From assembly GCA_944548615.1 (NCBI GenBank), contig OX155960.1, positions 16,709,033 to 16,773,032 of the forward strand: a stretch of 64,000 bases of DNA, in the 5' to 3' direction. Position 1 is the first letter of the stretch. Each line of letters opens with the position of its first letter. Source of the stretch: Micropterix aruncella (Eukaryota > Arthropoda > Insecta > Lepidoptera > Micropterigidae). This document shows, piece after piece, positions 33,090 through 45,118 of the stretch. The position numbers were made by a program, and so were the translations under genes. The notes under the pieces are model-generated. The model had not been told where the DNA came from. It worked only from the letters and a program-made list of their open reading frames with translations, and searched no databases.

Positions 33090-33805
33090 TATTTATCTGT
33101 TCAAACATTAAAGAACGAATGCACCTGAATAAATAATTTACTTGTTACCAACTAGAAATAATATCCCTATCACACATCATGTCATCCTAATCACAACCAC
33201 TCAATAACTACGTTAATCCTCAATATGTATGTAAACACTCGTTCGATCCATAATCGCTCGAAATGGCCTGATCATTTTTTTTTTCTGCGTTGATCGAAGT
33301 GAAAGTTGACATTTGACAACATTATCGACAACTGGCGCCGATAAAGAGAAGCGGGCAGACGATCACGTGAACAGCCACGAACAACTACGGACGGACAGGC
33401 GCGAGGGCATTACGGTATCTTAATCGTTTCTCGAGTATCAGTTGTATAATTTTCGATTAAAAAACAGCGAGGAGCGTACATTTCAATCTATTCAAATAGG
33501 TACCTAAACATGAATAATATTAAAATAACAAATTCATGGTTGTCTTTAATACCAGATGGCAAGCGCCGTCTTTACTTGTGTTCTCCGTGTTCAGGCACAT
33601 CAACAGTGTATTCACTCTGCAGAAAAGAGCCATAGGTAAGTGCGATAGTGGGTATTGCTCCACGGCAGTCACGTCGTGAACACGTCCGAAAACTAGGGAT
33701 TTTAACCGTATAATATGCATATTTTGCTCAAGGAGCTCTTTGCCAATTCTATTTCAATAAGACTCGGCAATATCCCACGAAGAAGTAGTACGTCGGCATG
33801 ACACC
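33090..33805. other. GC-richer patch in otherwise unassigned DNA
   Basis: About 33290-33450 is CpG-rich, with E-box CACGTG at about 33365 and TATCAGTTGTATAA (Inr-like TCAGTTG) near 33438. It could be a promoter or 5' exon, but no coding sequence or splice donor stands out. Confidence 0.25.
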
Positions 33806-33807
33806 AA

Positions 33808-34437
33808 CTAGAGTTGTCAACTACAGCGGACGAGCCCGTCACCTCAGGAAGTTTTAACGATTAATCGTTCTGTCTCCCTGAAGTGAGCGCAGAAGGGACA
33901 AAAACAGTGCACTATCAAGCTCCGCCACAAGCCTGTAAGAGGCCAACGCCTTAACCGCGAGGTAGCCAGGAGTGTTATTTAGCGGGCTTACACTCACGCC
34001 CTTACTTCCAATTACGGCCAGATTACTCCAGTCTCTCGATTGGTTCCGAGTTCGAGGTCGCTTGCGCGGTCCTCTCCCTTACGAAGCGGTGAAACGGTGT
34101 GTACCGAATCTATCGCGGACGGGTAGCCGATGGTCGTTTCAAGAGAAGTCGCCGTAAGGTCCGCAACCACCCCCGCTCTATAAGAAACAGTACTGCTTCC
34201 AGACTCCCCCGACTGTTAGTCAGAGTGCACAATCGATTGGCTTACGCCGCAGGTGCGAAGACCGTCCAGGAGCGCCAGAAGGTTGATTCCAAGAGTAAAC
34301 TAGCCCTAAGGCCAGAGTCCTGCCCGGGCTCGCACTTCATGCGTGGAGGCCGCCGGATGGGTGTCGACCCGTGAGTGTGACCAACCCTGAACAGAATGGG
34401 TTTTCGTGGCCAACTCAGCAAGGGCCCGTTAGCTCCC
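33808..34437 (+). mobile_element. Retroposon X, copy 3
   Basis: Opposite orientation to copies 1 and 2: from CTAGAGTTGTCAACTAC to GGGCCCGTTAGCTCCC. It includes the Arg-rich frame ...FKRSRRKVRNHPRSI...RLPRLLVRVHNRLAY. No target duplication found. Confidence 0.75.
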
Positions 34438-34449
34438 GTAGCTTTCAGC

Positions 34450-34640
34450 CGTGGAATGAGCGTAGAAGACTTGGGGACAATATAATCTACTGTCTAGTTC
34501 ACCAGCAACCCGTTAGAGACCAAAGCCTTACGGCGAGGCACCGGGAAAGGTAACCAGGCGACAGCCTCACACCCTAGCTACCAGTTTTGGCAGGACATCT
34601 CCGTCTGGAATTAACCTTCAGGATACCTCCGTAAAAGGTT
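34450..34640 (+). mobile_element. Retroposon X, copy 4 (fragment)
   Basis: GAATGAGCGTAGAAGACTTG to GGAATTAACCTTCAGGATAC, a subfamily segment shared with 40.0-40.3 kb. It starts 12 bp after copy 3 ends, in the same orientation. Confidence 0.65.
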
Positions 34641-36060
34641 AAAAAAGTCCAAAATATTTCTGATATTGTCATTTATCGCATGCCAAGTATTTTTTTTGTG
34701 TTGTATGCGTACTTAAAAAAATAAAAATGTTTATATCTCATCAAAAAACCGTTAAGCGTAATTTTTCGAAAACTGGGGCCTTAAACAAAGTAAGAATCTC
34801 CTCATTTTCTGACAGCCAATTTGGCACTCCAAAAAGAAGATGAAAAAGATGTAAATTCGAACTCATACTTCTATTTCTGGTATGCCAAACTAATAAAATA
34901 ATAGCGAGCCAAGTGACTCGTACGTCATGGCTAGGCCACAGGCCGAAACAACCGCACCATTGACCTGTTTCATTCAATTAGTTCTGGCAAATATCGGGCT
35001 CAACAACAATCCACATAGTAACTGCTGTTCTCAAATGAGATCACATGACGTCGACAAATTTAATAGGCAAATACGAAATTTATGGATTTACCTACTCGAT
35101 TAGAGACTGCATATTTCATTTGATACCGATAAAACACCAACCCTTTCTATAGGTATCCTTATGTTGCTTTGCCGGCCTGCTAACCGAGGAGGAGTTAAAT
35201 ATTGTGAAAGCAAGTTTTTTGCAAGTTTTTAGCAAGATATGAATATGAAACCCGATACAGATATGAAACCTACAATGAAATACCTACTTTGTAAGTGAAA
35301 GCCTAGCCAATACAAAAACTGTCATTTTTTGCTATTTTATTAATGATTTATTAATGATTTTTTATTATATTTTATTTATTATATTTATTAATTTATTAAT
35401 CATTTTATTAATTATTTTATTAATGATTTATTACTATTTTATTAAAGAATATATCTATAATAAGATTCCAGAGAAAATGTAAAGCCTTGGAGAGGACCAA
35501 TTTAAAAAGATAATTATAAATAATTTGGTAAGAAACCCAATTTATGGTATAAGGAGTTTGAAAATTTTGAGTTTATTTTAAATGTTGATAATTAGCAAAA
35601 TTTGTAAAATTTTAAACATAACGGAATTATGATAGCTGTCATTCTAATTCTCATATAATTTAGTATACATCTATTTGTGTTTAAAAAATACGAAGGCATA
35701 TTGCTGGATTGACAATAAAATTATTTTACGTTGATTATTCTACATAGAATTTGCATTTCTATTTTAATATATTATTCTCTCTTACTATTTAATGACAGTA
35801 GTATATTTTGATTATTTGTAAGTAGGTAATATTGAATATAATATTACTGCCATGACAACTATCGTGGTAGTTATGTGTTTAATAATTTAATTTTAAGCAT
35901 TTAATTTTGTGACGCATCCAAGTGTAGGAATGCCTATCTACTGGAGTAGTTGATTGTATTGTATTGTACTGTATTATTACAATTATTATACTTTATATAC
36001 GCTATACTAATTATATGCATTTTTTCACTCCACACCCACACACTCAAAACAGTGACAAAC
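34641..36060. other. No gene seen
   Basis: AT-rich. A TTTATTAATGATTTATTA-type tract occupies about 35335-35450. A 78-codon minus-strand frame near 34.8 kb has no domain. Confidence 0.35.
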
Positions 36061-36064
36061 ATAC

Positions 36065-36092
36065 ATGAAGACACACACACACACACACAGAC
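36065..36092. repeat. (AC)n microsatellite
   Basis: ACACACACACACACACAC run beside GAAGACACAC. Confidence 0.8.
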
Positions 36093-36119
36093 AAACATCC
36101 TAAACGCAAGCCGCTTATG

Positions 36120-36960
36120 TATTATTAAAAATTTAGGTATTTTAGTTTTATTTTATTTTATTATTTTTATTCATTTTATTCTGGAACCAAACAGAACTAC
36201 ATAAAATGCAATAAAATCGTATTTAAAATTGACAAATATCCATTAATGTGATTCCGAATATATAATGTATACAAAATGAACGCAATATAAATTTATATTG
36301 TTTCCGCTTGAGAATGGGGGGAATCAGGTTGGGAAGTGAGGTTAAACGAAGAGACAAAATAGGTAAAAAAATATTATGTATGTATATAAATATATTTATA
36401 TTTAATTTTAGGTATGATAAATAAGGATTATAATGAATATACTTGAGATGAATTATGTCAATGAACTAAATTAAATGAAAAAATTATCAAGTAGTTAAAC
36501 GTTAATTTCTGTAATTTCATTGAAATCCGTAATCGGTTTATGTAATTTACTGTGTTATTAATTATTTTATTTTATTTTATTTTTATTTTATTAACACGAT
36601 TATTTATTTTATGTGTTTTATTTTAAATATTTCCTGTTGTGATCATTATTTAGTGATTATTAGTTATAATTTGTAATGGTGATGGTAATATATTTCTTTT
36701 CCTTTTATTTAATTTTTATTTTTTTCAAATCGCCGAATATATGTGATCTAAAAACTAGAGAGCTCGCTGCCCTGGAACAAGTCCTGGCACTTAGTTGGGC
36801 AGCAGCAGTACATACCTGCTAATATCGGCCGTGTTCAATTTTAATTTTAATATAATATGTTTTTATTGATATGATTGTTAATGAGACCTATGCATTGTAA
36901 ATGAATTGTTAAATTAATTAAATAAATTAATTAATTAATACTGTGTGATTTCTAAATAAA
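36120..36960 (+). mobile_element. LINE-type 3' end with double hairpin (copy g)
   Basis: Hairpin block at 36767-36803 (second hairpin CTT[AGTT]GGG with wobble pairs). The end is TTAATTAAATAAATTAATTA about 100 nt later. The left limit is approximate. Confidence 0.55.
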
Positions 36961-36967
36961 GAATAAT

Positions 36968-37029
36968 GAATGTAGATCCCCCCCCCCCGCCATCCCCCAC
37001 CTCCGCCACCCCCCCCCCCCCCTCCCCCG
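36968..37029. repeat. C-rich tract; G-runs on the minus strand
   Basis: Long C runs (about 11, 5, 14 and 5) separated by GCCAT and ACCTCCGCCA spacers. The minus strand has four G-runs suitable for a quadruplex. It lies just after the end of LINE copy g. Confidence 0.85.
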
Positions 37030-37319
37030 AGACGATTAACCGCCCTATCTTTGGGTTATTATTCAAAAAGTTGGTAAAAAATCGTTAGTTTTTTTCATTA
37101 ATACTGTTTACAATACCTATAACAGATTTCTTTTACACAATAGACCCATTTATGACCCTTTCTGTATTTAGAATCGTAGGAACATTTGACGTATGATGCA
37201 CGCTTTGTGGGTTTCGTTTTTTTTTTGTTTTTTTTTGCGTACATTATACGTTTTGTTGCGTTCGAGCGATAATACAGCGGACGAATCACATACGATCATG
37301 TAGGGCGGTTAGGGTCATT

Positions 37320-37780
37320 TTCATGTATCTAGGTCTGTGTGTCTGTCTGTCTGTATGTGTCTGTGTATTCCTCCACGACAGCGCTGAAATGCTTCATCCG
37401 ATTGAACTGAAATTCGGCATGCAGGCATCATTTGGGCATGGCAAACGGCCCACTAGAGGGCGCGCTAGTCATACTTCGATCTTGAAATATTGGACTGAGA
37501 GACTTGAAATTCGGCATACAGATTCATTGTTGGACCGAAATCACGTTGGGAAATGTGTGTTTGGAATATCTCGTATACAAGGGACGCAAATAATATTAAA
37601 AGTCCGTCATATATAAGAAAATATTACATCATTTTTGTAAAAATACTATTTTAAATCACGGTAATCACATTGTAAAATTTTGGCTGGAATGTCTCATATA
37701 CAAGCGACACAAATAATATTTATAGTCCGCCATACGAATGTATGGGGGAGCAAATATTTAAATTTGTGCGTTTGATATCG
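37320..37780 (-). mobile_element. Y-family repeat, inverted copy
   Basis: Inverted: CTGTGTATTCCTCCACGACA, AAATTCGGCATGCAGGCATC, AGAGGGCGCGCTAGTCATAC, then CATATACAAGCGACACAAAT. Same order as 21.5 kb read backwards. The CACCCC terminus is absent. Confidence 0.6.
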
Positions 37781-37927
37781 CGCGACGTAGGTTTGGAATT
37801 TAAATCTCGTTGCGTTGCGTCGCTCGTCCGAAATTCGAATGTTTAAAAGAGAATTTTACGGCGACGCGCGCTTGCAATTCGGTTTTAAAATTGAATGAGA
37901 TGATATCCTTTGCTAATTTCCGGGAGT

Positions 37928-38310
37928 CTTGTTTGTTTGTTTGTTTATACTCTTTATTGTGAAAATGTCACAATGGGCGGGTTTATTGTCATATGATAAT
38001 CTCTTACAACCAACCCTTCTATGACGTGGTTTATCTATGTGTGCGTGTGTAAGTGTGTCTCTTGTTATTGCATTCGATCGACAGAATTGAAAATGCAATT
38101 CCGTTAATTTGATCCCAACGGAAAATGGTGACCCAGCCGGGAATCGAATCCGGGACCAACAAACTGTATACCAGTTTGGCAAGATTGTAATATTTTAAAA
38201 AATGTATCTTTTTCTATGAATAAATTTATTTAAAAAAAAAAAAAAAAAAAACCTTACAATGTAAGATCAGGCGACCTAACCACTATGCCACCGGGCCTTG
38301 TCTTGGGTGA
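37928..38310 (-). mobile_element. tRNA-derived SINE, interrupted between A and B boxes
   Basis: On the minus strand: pol III A box TGGCATAGTGGTTAGG (about 38295-38280), then B box GGATTCGATTCCCGG (about 38150-38136), a tRNA-unrelated body and a (CAAA)n tail at 37928-37945. The boxes are about 140 bp apart, not 30-60, because a segment with a 19-20 base A-run (about 38170-38255) sits between them. Confidence 0.75.
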
Positions 38311-38429
38311 CGCAACCAGTTTTTTATTATCTTTATACGGTGTCTCCTGGTTGTATTCGATTTATAGTCTCTGTAGCACTTTTAGCCAGGGTGACGCACA
38401 TTTATTTCATTCATTTAATAATTCATTCA

Positions 38430-39690
38430 ACTTTATGTTTATTTTATTTATTTTTATTTATTTATTTTCTTTTATTCAGGAAAATAACAGTGTATAAAAG
38501 TAAGTAGCCAAACAAGATAGATATAAAAATTACACCAGAGACAATTTTCCACCAAATGTTAACATCAAGATTATCTAAATGATAAGAGACAGAAAAAAAA
38601 CGAGAAAAGAAAGAGGATAGGAAGGGAGGGACCAGGAAGGGAAGGAGGAACATAGGAAAAAAAATACATTATGTTGATGGGTGTCCACGTATTTAACAAA
38701 TTTACTCGTACGATATTTGAAGTTGAGACAGTTAAGTTGGTATGAATAAGTACAAGTGCAAAAAGTAGATAATAAGTAATAAATTTTAAATAATAATAAT
38801 TATTAAATTTTAAATATTAAGTGTTAAATATCGCCCTCTTTAACAAATTTCTGAATCCAATGTTCGATTCAGCGAAGATATCTATTGATGCGTATCGATC
38901 ATCGTAAACCCTACACACACGGTTTAAGAAAGAGTTCTTACGGTAGTTGTTATTGCAACGGCTAATGTGAAACAATGAGGACTGTCTTGTCGTTCTTGAT
39001 GGGGTCCGGAAATGTATTAGTTGGACCAAGTCCATGCAGTTTAATTTGTTGTTCAAGATTTTATGTAGGAAGACTAGATCATGGTACATCCTTCGATTAG
39101 CCAAAGAAGTAAAGTTGTACGAGTGGTGAACGTTGATGCCGTAAGAATTGTCAAGTGTCAAGTAAAATCTATAGTTTAAGTATTTCAAGAATTTAGTCTG
39201 GATACGCTCGATTCTGTTATTATGGATGGCATATGAGGGGTTCCACACTTGCGAGCAGTATTCAAGATGCGGGCGGACGTAGGCATAGTAAAGCGTTTTA
39301 ATAGTGTGTATATTAAAGAGTGATTTAGAAGTCCTTAGAATGAAACCCAACATTCCAAATGCTTTATTCGTTATTGTGTCGATATGATCAATAAACTGCA
39401 GTTTGTCGTCCAATAGAATACCTAGGTCTTTGGTTACGGATTTAGAATGGATGTCAATATTAAAGAGTTGGTATTGGTGTTTAATCATATCTCTTTTCCT
39501 GGTAAATCGAACCAAGTGGCATTTGTGTACGTTGAGCTGTAGGTGGTTCAGTTTGCAATAGGTAGAAAATCGATTGAGGTCTTCTTGGAAGTTTAAACAA
39601 TCGTGTATCGAGCTAATACGCATAAAGGCTTTCATATCGTCCGCGAATAGAAGGAATGTGTAACAGGTTTGTCTTCCAATAAATCTATTT
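38430..39690 (-). mobile_element. 5'-truncated jockey-type LINE, intact RT C-terminal frame
   Basis: The frame begins at about the reverse-transcriptase catalytic motif, read on the minus strand as TFLLFADDMKAFMRI. It continues 260 codons: LNVHKCHLVRF, TKDLGILLDDKLQFIDHI, YYAYVRPHLEYCSQVWNPSY, RIQTKFLKYL and FLNRVCRVYDD. It has no stops. The 3' end is an AT-rich stretch with TAAATAAATAAAAATAAATA. The open frame suggests a fairly recent insertion truncated just upstream of FADD. Confidence 0.85.
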
Positions 39691-40010
39691 CCGTGTAAAT
39701 TTATTACCTTTACACTTCATAATAATTTGTTTTTATACTAGTAGGTAATCAATATCAATGTCTTCTAATGGTAGATTACGACGCTATAAAAACTAATTTC
39801 AAACCGGGAGCCTCCTTCGGTGAAGTAATGTCGAATGATTACGCGTATTTTTTGTACAATGCTGCAACCGTATTTATAGTATTTTTGCGATTAAATGCAT
39901 ATTATTAGAACGGATATTATCCATTTTTGTATCCGACTTCGTTTATCTTTTTTGTACTTTTGTGACTTTTGTACCTTTGTGTTTTTTTGTCATTTTTGTA
40001 CTTCAAGCAA

Positions 40011-40584
40011 CTAGAGCTGTCGACTACAATGGGCGAACCAGTCACCCCAGGTAGTTTTAACGATATTTATCGTTCTGTCTCCTTGTAAGTCAAGCACAGA
40101 AGATTTGGGAGGAAAAACAATGCACAGTCTAGCTACGCCACCTGCCCGTTAGAGACCAACGCATTACGGCGAGGCACCGGGAAAGGTATCCATCGGGCAG
40201 CCCCGCCCCCTGACTACCAGTTTGGAAGGATATCTCCGTCTGGAATTAACCTTCAGGATACCTCCTACGTCCTGACTGGTTACAGGATCGAGATCGCTTG
40301 CGCAGACCTCTCCCTTATGAAGGTTAACAACCACCCTCGCTCTATAGGAAACAATACTGTTTCCAGACTCCCCCGGAGTGCACAATCGATTGGCTGACGA
40401 CACACGGTGCGCACCCCGTCCAGGAGCGCCCGAACGTTAACTCCTAGGGGAGGCTGGCCCGCAGGCCATGGTCCTACCCTCGCCATCCCTTCTGCATGGA
40501 GGCTGCCAGTTGAGTGTTGACCCGTGAATGGAGCCGACTCTGGAGGAATGGGCCCAACTCCAACAGGGTCCATTAGCTCCCAAT
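40011..40584 (+). mobile_element. Retroposon X, copy 5
   Basis: Flanked by a 10-bp direct repeat CTTCAAGCAA (40001-40010, 40585-40594). It runs from CTAGAGCTGTCGACTAC to CAGGGTCCATTAGCTCCCAAT and includes the CTGGAATTAACCTTCAGGAT subfamily block. Confidence 0.8.
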
Positions 40585-40594
40585 CTTCAAGCAA

Positions 40595-40985
40595 TAAGGA
40601 TAATATCCATTTTTGTACCCGACTGCAATTATCACAGGCATGATTGTCTAAAATTCTCTCTGTCTCACAAGAGAAACGCTGACCATGTCCAATATATTTA
40701 ATCTGAGTCAATGTACTCGTAATACTGATAACCCTATCTTACTGGCTAAGGTGGTTTTTTTAATAGCCTCATAATTATCTTCGTGCTAGATCACACCATA
40801 TTTTCGCGGTGCCCTTCTCGCGCACTAACCTTACGAGGTATAACTTGATGGCACGTGCTTTGCGGCTCTTAAATGGCATTACCTAGATGGCAACAGATAT
40901 CGATATTTTTAACGACAACCCTCATGTGTTTAAATTACAGGCAATTGATTGCAGATTATTATATGATTTGTGTCTATTTGTGTGG
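40595..40985. other. No gene seen
   Basis: Unassigned, AT-rich. Confidence 0.35.
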
Positions 40986-40989
40986 TTAC

Positions 40990-41660
40990 TAGTTGATATT
41001 TTATTTATTTATTTAGAGTAGGTATTACAAAATTTAACTAGTACATTTTACCATGTCACACTGTATGTAAATGAGGCAATAGCAGAAAACTGATTCTTAT
41101 TGTGACTGAGACAAGGTTATGACCGAAAGTCGCCTAACTAGGCCTGAGCCTGTTCTAAGGCAGACTTGAGCAATTTTCTTTGTGCATTATGATTACTATT
41201 TATTAACAATGCACATATTTCTAGACACAATCAAATAAAACTAATTATTAAAATAGTCTACAAAAAATTCAATTAAAAATAGAAAATTCAAATCTTTTTA
41301 AAATAAAAATAAAATACAATAAAACTAAATCTAATCCAAATAATAAATAAAACAAAATTAACATTAGAATAATCAGAATTAATAAAAATGCAAATTGATT
41401 GTCACTTTTTAAAATATCAATTGCTTTAGAAATGAAAAATTTCTGAATGATATAATGTCGTATTTTTGTCAATTTATAAAAATGGAAAGTATCTCAATAT
41501 TTAATGTTAAAATTATGTAAATTAAATTAAATTAAATTAAAACTAGTTAAAGTAGTGCTAAATAATAATAATAATAATCATCAGAAATATAAATATATAA
41601 ACTTAAATCAAACAAATAATCGTAAAATATAATTAAAATGGAATTGTATTGGAATATATT
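40990..41660 (-). mobile_element. LINE-type 3' end with double hairpin (copy h)
   Basis: Inverted near-duplicate of copy e. Hairpins at 41129-41166, tail TTATTTATTTA at about 41005. Identical loops TAGAAC and AGTT. Confidence 0.7.
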
Positions 41661-41689
41661 TACAAATTTTACTTTTCAACGCATCCTTA

Positions 41690-42895
41690 AAAATATAAAA
41701 ATAAATATTATTGACACTAGTAAATTATGATAATAAGCGCGATCCACAGATACATTACACAGAAACAGACGAAGTAAGAATTCATCTTAGTAAACAATTA
41801 ATAAATAGCTTGTGCTAAGTGGTATGTCGCTGATATCTAGACGTTGTTTTGCAAAGCCCGGGCGGCCATGACTCTGCCAATAAAGACGGCTATCTTTTGT
41901 GCTGGAGATATACATATTTATTTTGGACACACCTAGGTCGAAGTTTATATAGATCATTATGTTCATTTCATTTTATTTTTAAGTGTTTTTATTACACGTG
42001 AGAATGTAATAAAAACATTTACAGAATTTTACATGAATGCTTTATTATATGGGAAGAAAAATCAATTGTTTATACATGAATAGCAAAAGAACTTTAACCC
42101 TTCGAGTAGCGGCATAATTTCATGGCAGACCACGGCAATTTATTGGAATTTCTTGCAATATCGCCGCGCTCGACAGAAAGTACTATAACGAGAGAACTAC
42201 TATAGAAACCATAAAAAGAAAAACTGTACAATGATCGTATTGAAATTTCGTGTATAGAATTTTGAAACCTGAATTTGTAAACCCATTAGATAATTATGAA
42301 TAAATATGAGAAAGTCGAAAAAGTGAAAAAAACTCGCCATTTCTAACTTGTACTTGTCTTACGGAAAAATACGGAACCCTATTTAGAACTTGTTAATACT
42401 ATCGTGATCTTTATTAGATTCTCTATCATAGGTAATATTTCGTTTTGCTTATTTACACACAAAAATATTTAGATATTAGCTCATAAAAACCAATAAAAAT
42501 TTTGATGATTTCTCGAAAAAAAAATGATTTTTGACAATGGAATTTTACCAGAAATATCCGCGAAATTATTTTAGCGACCGTCTATGTATCTAGGATAATA
42601 ATGAGATGTTTGGTATGGATTTTAGAATGCGTTCGAATTAGAAAATAATATTACTGTGCGCTCCGGGAGCAAGCCGCCAATATTGGTCGTTACGTAGTAA
42701 ACGGTTTTCTGATGTGCAACCAAATTTGGTCGTTACGTAAACTTTGTTAATATTAACTTTCAATTATAGCCATCGATATATGTATCGATGATTGTAGCAC
42801 GTTCCCCAGAGGTACCTACTTAAGAAATAGTAATATATTTACATTCTAATATAATATCTCGCACAGTAAACCCAACTGTAATAGTATAGATATAT
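41690..42895. other. No gene; holds one copy of a small repeat
   Basis: About 41815-41950 (GGTATGTCGCTGATATC, CCATGACTCTGCC, GACACACCTAGGTCGAAG) resembles 44490-44610. The rest is AT-rich, with a small CGATATATGTATCG palindrome near 42775. Confidence 0.35.
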
Positions 42896-42904
42896 TTAAA
42901 AACA

Positions 42905-43195
42905 CCCATCAGGAAGTCCTTGTTAGATCAATCACAGAAACTGCAATTAATGCGGACATTCACTCGCACCATACCCGCGGTAGCTCCCTTTTATGCGTAC
43001 CCCGAATACGACTGGCAAAAGTACAGAAAAGCTACTTATATCTTAGCATTAAATTCTATTATCTACTCCCTACCACTGTTAAACAGCTGGAGAACGTAAA
43101 ATTAAAAAAAAAACATCAAGGAGATGTTGATAGGCCACCCTTTCTATGATCTGGCCGAATTTGAGGGACATTACCTTTCAAATATTGTGCCATTT
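42905..43195 (+). mobile_element. LINE ORF2 C-terminal fragment
   Basis: Plus-strand frame: HSHHTRGSSLLCVPRIRLAK, VQKSYLYLSIKFYYLLP. After a shift in an A-run comes LIGHPFYDLAEFEGHYLS and a stop. It has the same layout as the C-terminus at 62.7 kb and is a dead fragment. Confidence 0.65.
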
Positions 43196-43485
43196 AAATG
43201 ACAAAAAAGTAGGTAAAAGTAAACTCCATTTAGGTTAAGGTAAACTTTCCAACTAATAGGAAGAGCTGACTACTTCCTTTCATTAAAGTGAGGGCATGTC
43301 ACGCTTTTGATTTTAATTTTTCAGCTGATTGGTATTGATCGCAGCATATTTGTACTTCCTTTCGAAAAAAAAAGCGAAATTTCAAATTCTTCCATCTGTC
43401 AAGTAGCTCGTCTTGTTATTTCGCTTGAAATAATAAGTTATCGAGTGATTTGACGTTCAAAAAAGGATGGTTGTTTCATTTTTGA
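43196..43485. other. No gene seen
   Basis: Unassigned spacer between two retrotransposon remnants. Confidence 0.35.
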
Positions 43486-43489
43486 GAGA

Positions 43490-43990
43490 ATTAGATTTTA
43501 TTTATTTTTATTTATTTTATTTAACAATTAATACCATAAAACATTGATTTTCTTACAAAAATAACAAGAACCGTATGGCAAAACCTTAACCTGTTACTTA
43601 TTTGATTCTGTCACCCAACTGGGACTAGCCCGTTCTAGGGTGGACAGGGCTCTAATATTACGATCAAGTTTGCGTGATTGCTTACAAATGTACAAGTTTT
43701 ACAAATGTACAACACTAAAATGCCCTAAAGTGTGGTCTACAAAAAAATAATATTATTAATAAAAATAATTAAAAAAATTAAAACATAATATAATAAATAA
43801 AATGCAATTCCATTATGTAATCGGCAATAATATAAAATTCGATTAAATAATATAAATAAAGTTATATGTGAGAAAAGAAAGAAACAGTCATTAATATTTA
43901 ATATACATATGTTAAGTAATATAGGATTCAATATAAAAATATCTAGTCAAAAAAGTACATTTCATTGTCAAAATAATATATAACAACAAA
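43490..43990 (-). mobile_element. LINE-type 3' end with double hairpin (copy i)
   Basis: Inverted. At 43610-43653: CCC[TAGAAC]GGG and CCC[AGTT]GGG. Relative to copies e/h, both innermost pairs are C-G instead of T-A. Tail TTATTTATTTTTATTTATTT at about 43500. Confidence 0.7.
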
Positions 43991-44054
43991 GTCAAATATT
44001 TTTTGTTAAAATATACTCAGCATACATGAAGATGAAGGGTGAGCTTTTCTAGAT

Positions 44055-44121
44055 GTAAAATGGGCCCAACTAAACCTACATCTCTTTCCGAAAATGGGCC
44101 TAACTAAACCTACATCTCTTT
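44055..44121. repeat. Tandem duplication of about 33 bp
   Basis: AATGGGCCCAACTAAACCTA..CATCTCTTTCCG followed by the same block with one change (GGGCCTAAC). Confidence 0.85.
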
Positions 44122-44129
44122 CAATCAAT

Positions 44130-44288
44130 CTCCTTAAAAATATATCGTATACAAGCGACACAAATTATATTTATAGTCCGCCATATTTCAGAAAATACTA
44201 CTAATTTGCGCGTGATGGGAGGTTGGGTGGCGCAGGGTGAGGGGGTGTATATTCGCCGGGAAAGTCTTGGGGTGACACAACCGTTTTT
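44130..44288 (-). mobile_element. Y-family repeat, inverted fragment
   Basis: Ends on the right with GGGAAAGTCTTGGGGTGACA, CAACCG, the complement of the Y start. Includes TACAAGCGACACAAATTATA. Confidence 0.65.
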
Positions 44289-44469
44289 TTACATAGACTA
44301 TGCTACGAAAAACAAGCATCTAAATTATTATGAAATTACTATCAATATATCATATTTTTTTTAGTATGTTTTTTTTCAAAGCTAGATTACAACATCTCAT
44401 GAACAATATGTTTAAAACAGGTATTAAAATGACATTTGAGTACACAGATGAAAAAAGAAAATTTGGTAA

Positions 44470-44635
44470 ACATATTAAATGGCTGGGGCAAGTGTTATGT
44501 CGCCGTTATCTCGCTGTTTTTCAATGTCAGGGCGTCCGTGACTCCGCCTATAAACTCGCGCTATCTGGTATGTTGATTACATCTATTTTCGGCACACCTA
44601 GTCGAAGAAAGGCCATAGAATAGTAAGTAGTATAT
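44470..44635. repeat. Small dispersed repeat (partner at 41.8 kb)
   Basis: GTTATGTCGCCGTTATCTCG, GCGTCCGTGACTCCGCC and GGCACACCTAGTCGAAG follow the same order as at 41815-41950. Class unknown. Confidence 0.45.
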
Positions 44636-44779
44636 ACGAGTAGCCAAACGGGAAAAACATGAAAAACAAGACAGTAGAAACACAGTGCAAAGGTAACTAT
44701 TCTGCACTTTAGTATATACATCTGTATCTGAGAAGTCGTCGCTCGTAGGTAATACCGGACAGCAATGATTTTCTTAAAT

Positions 44780-45075
44780 GCCCTGAGAAAAATGTAACGA
44801 TGTAATACACGGAAATACGCATGTTTCAACAAGGATTGAGTATATAACGCGGGCTGCGGTCCATACGTATGAATTAACATGAAGCGTAACGGTGTTGGCA
44901 TGACGGTAGTTACTGTATTGTAATGTTAAAACAAAATGTTATTTCATTACGTCGCTAACTTAGGATCTCGCTTTTAACGTGACAGCACCTAATAGTATAC
45001 GTACGGTTAAAGTCGAACACATAAATCATGTTGAAACTACATTAAACTATTATTTTCGTATTAACCAATAGAAAC
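44780..45075. mobile_element. TIR element fragment (partner of 15706-16612)
   Basis: Left end CCTGAGAAAAATGTAACG, then GGAAATACGCATGTTTCAAC and ATACGTATGAATTAACATG. This matches the uninterrupted form of the 15.7-16.6 kb element inverted. The right terminus is missing. Confidence 0.6.
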
Positions 45076-45118
45076 TTAAAATATTTAATTTATTATTATT
45101 GTATTTTTTTTTTCGCCG

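Noticed and set aside
38136..38300. tRNA gene
   Set aside because: A and B boxes are those of a SINE; box spacing and body do not fold as a tRNA.
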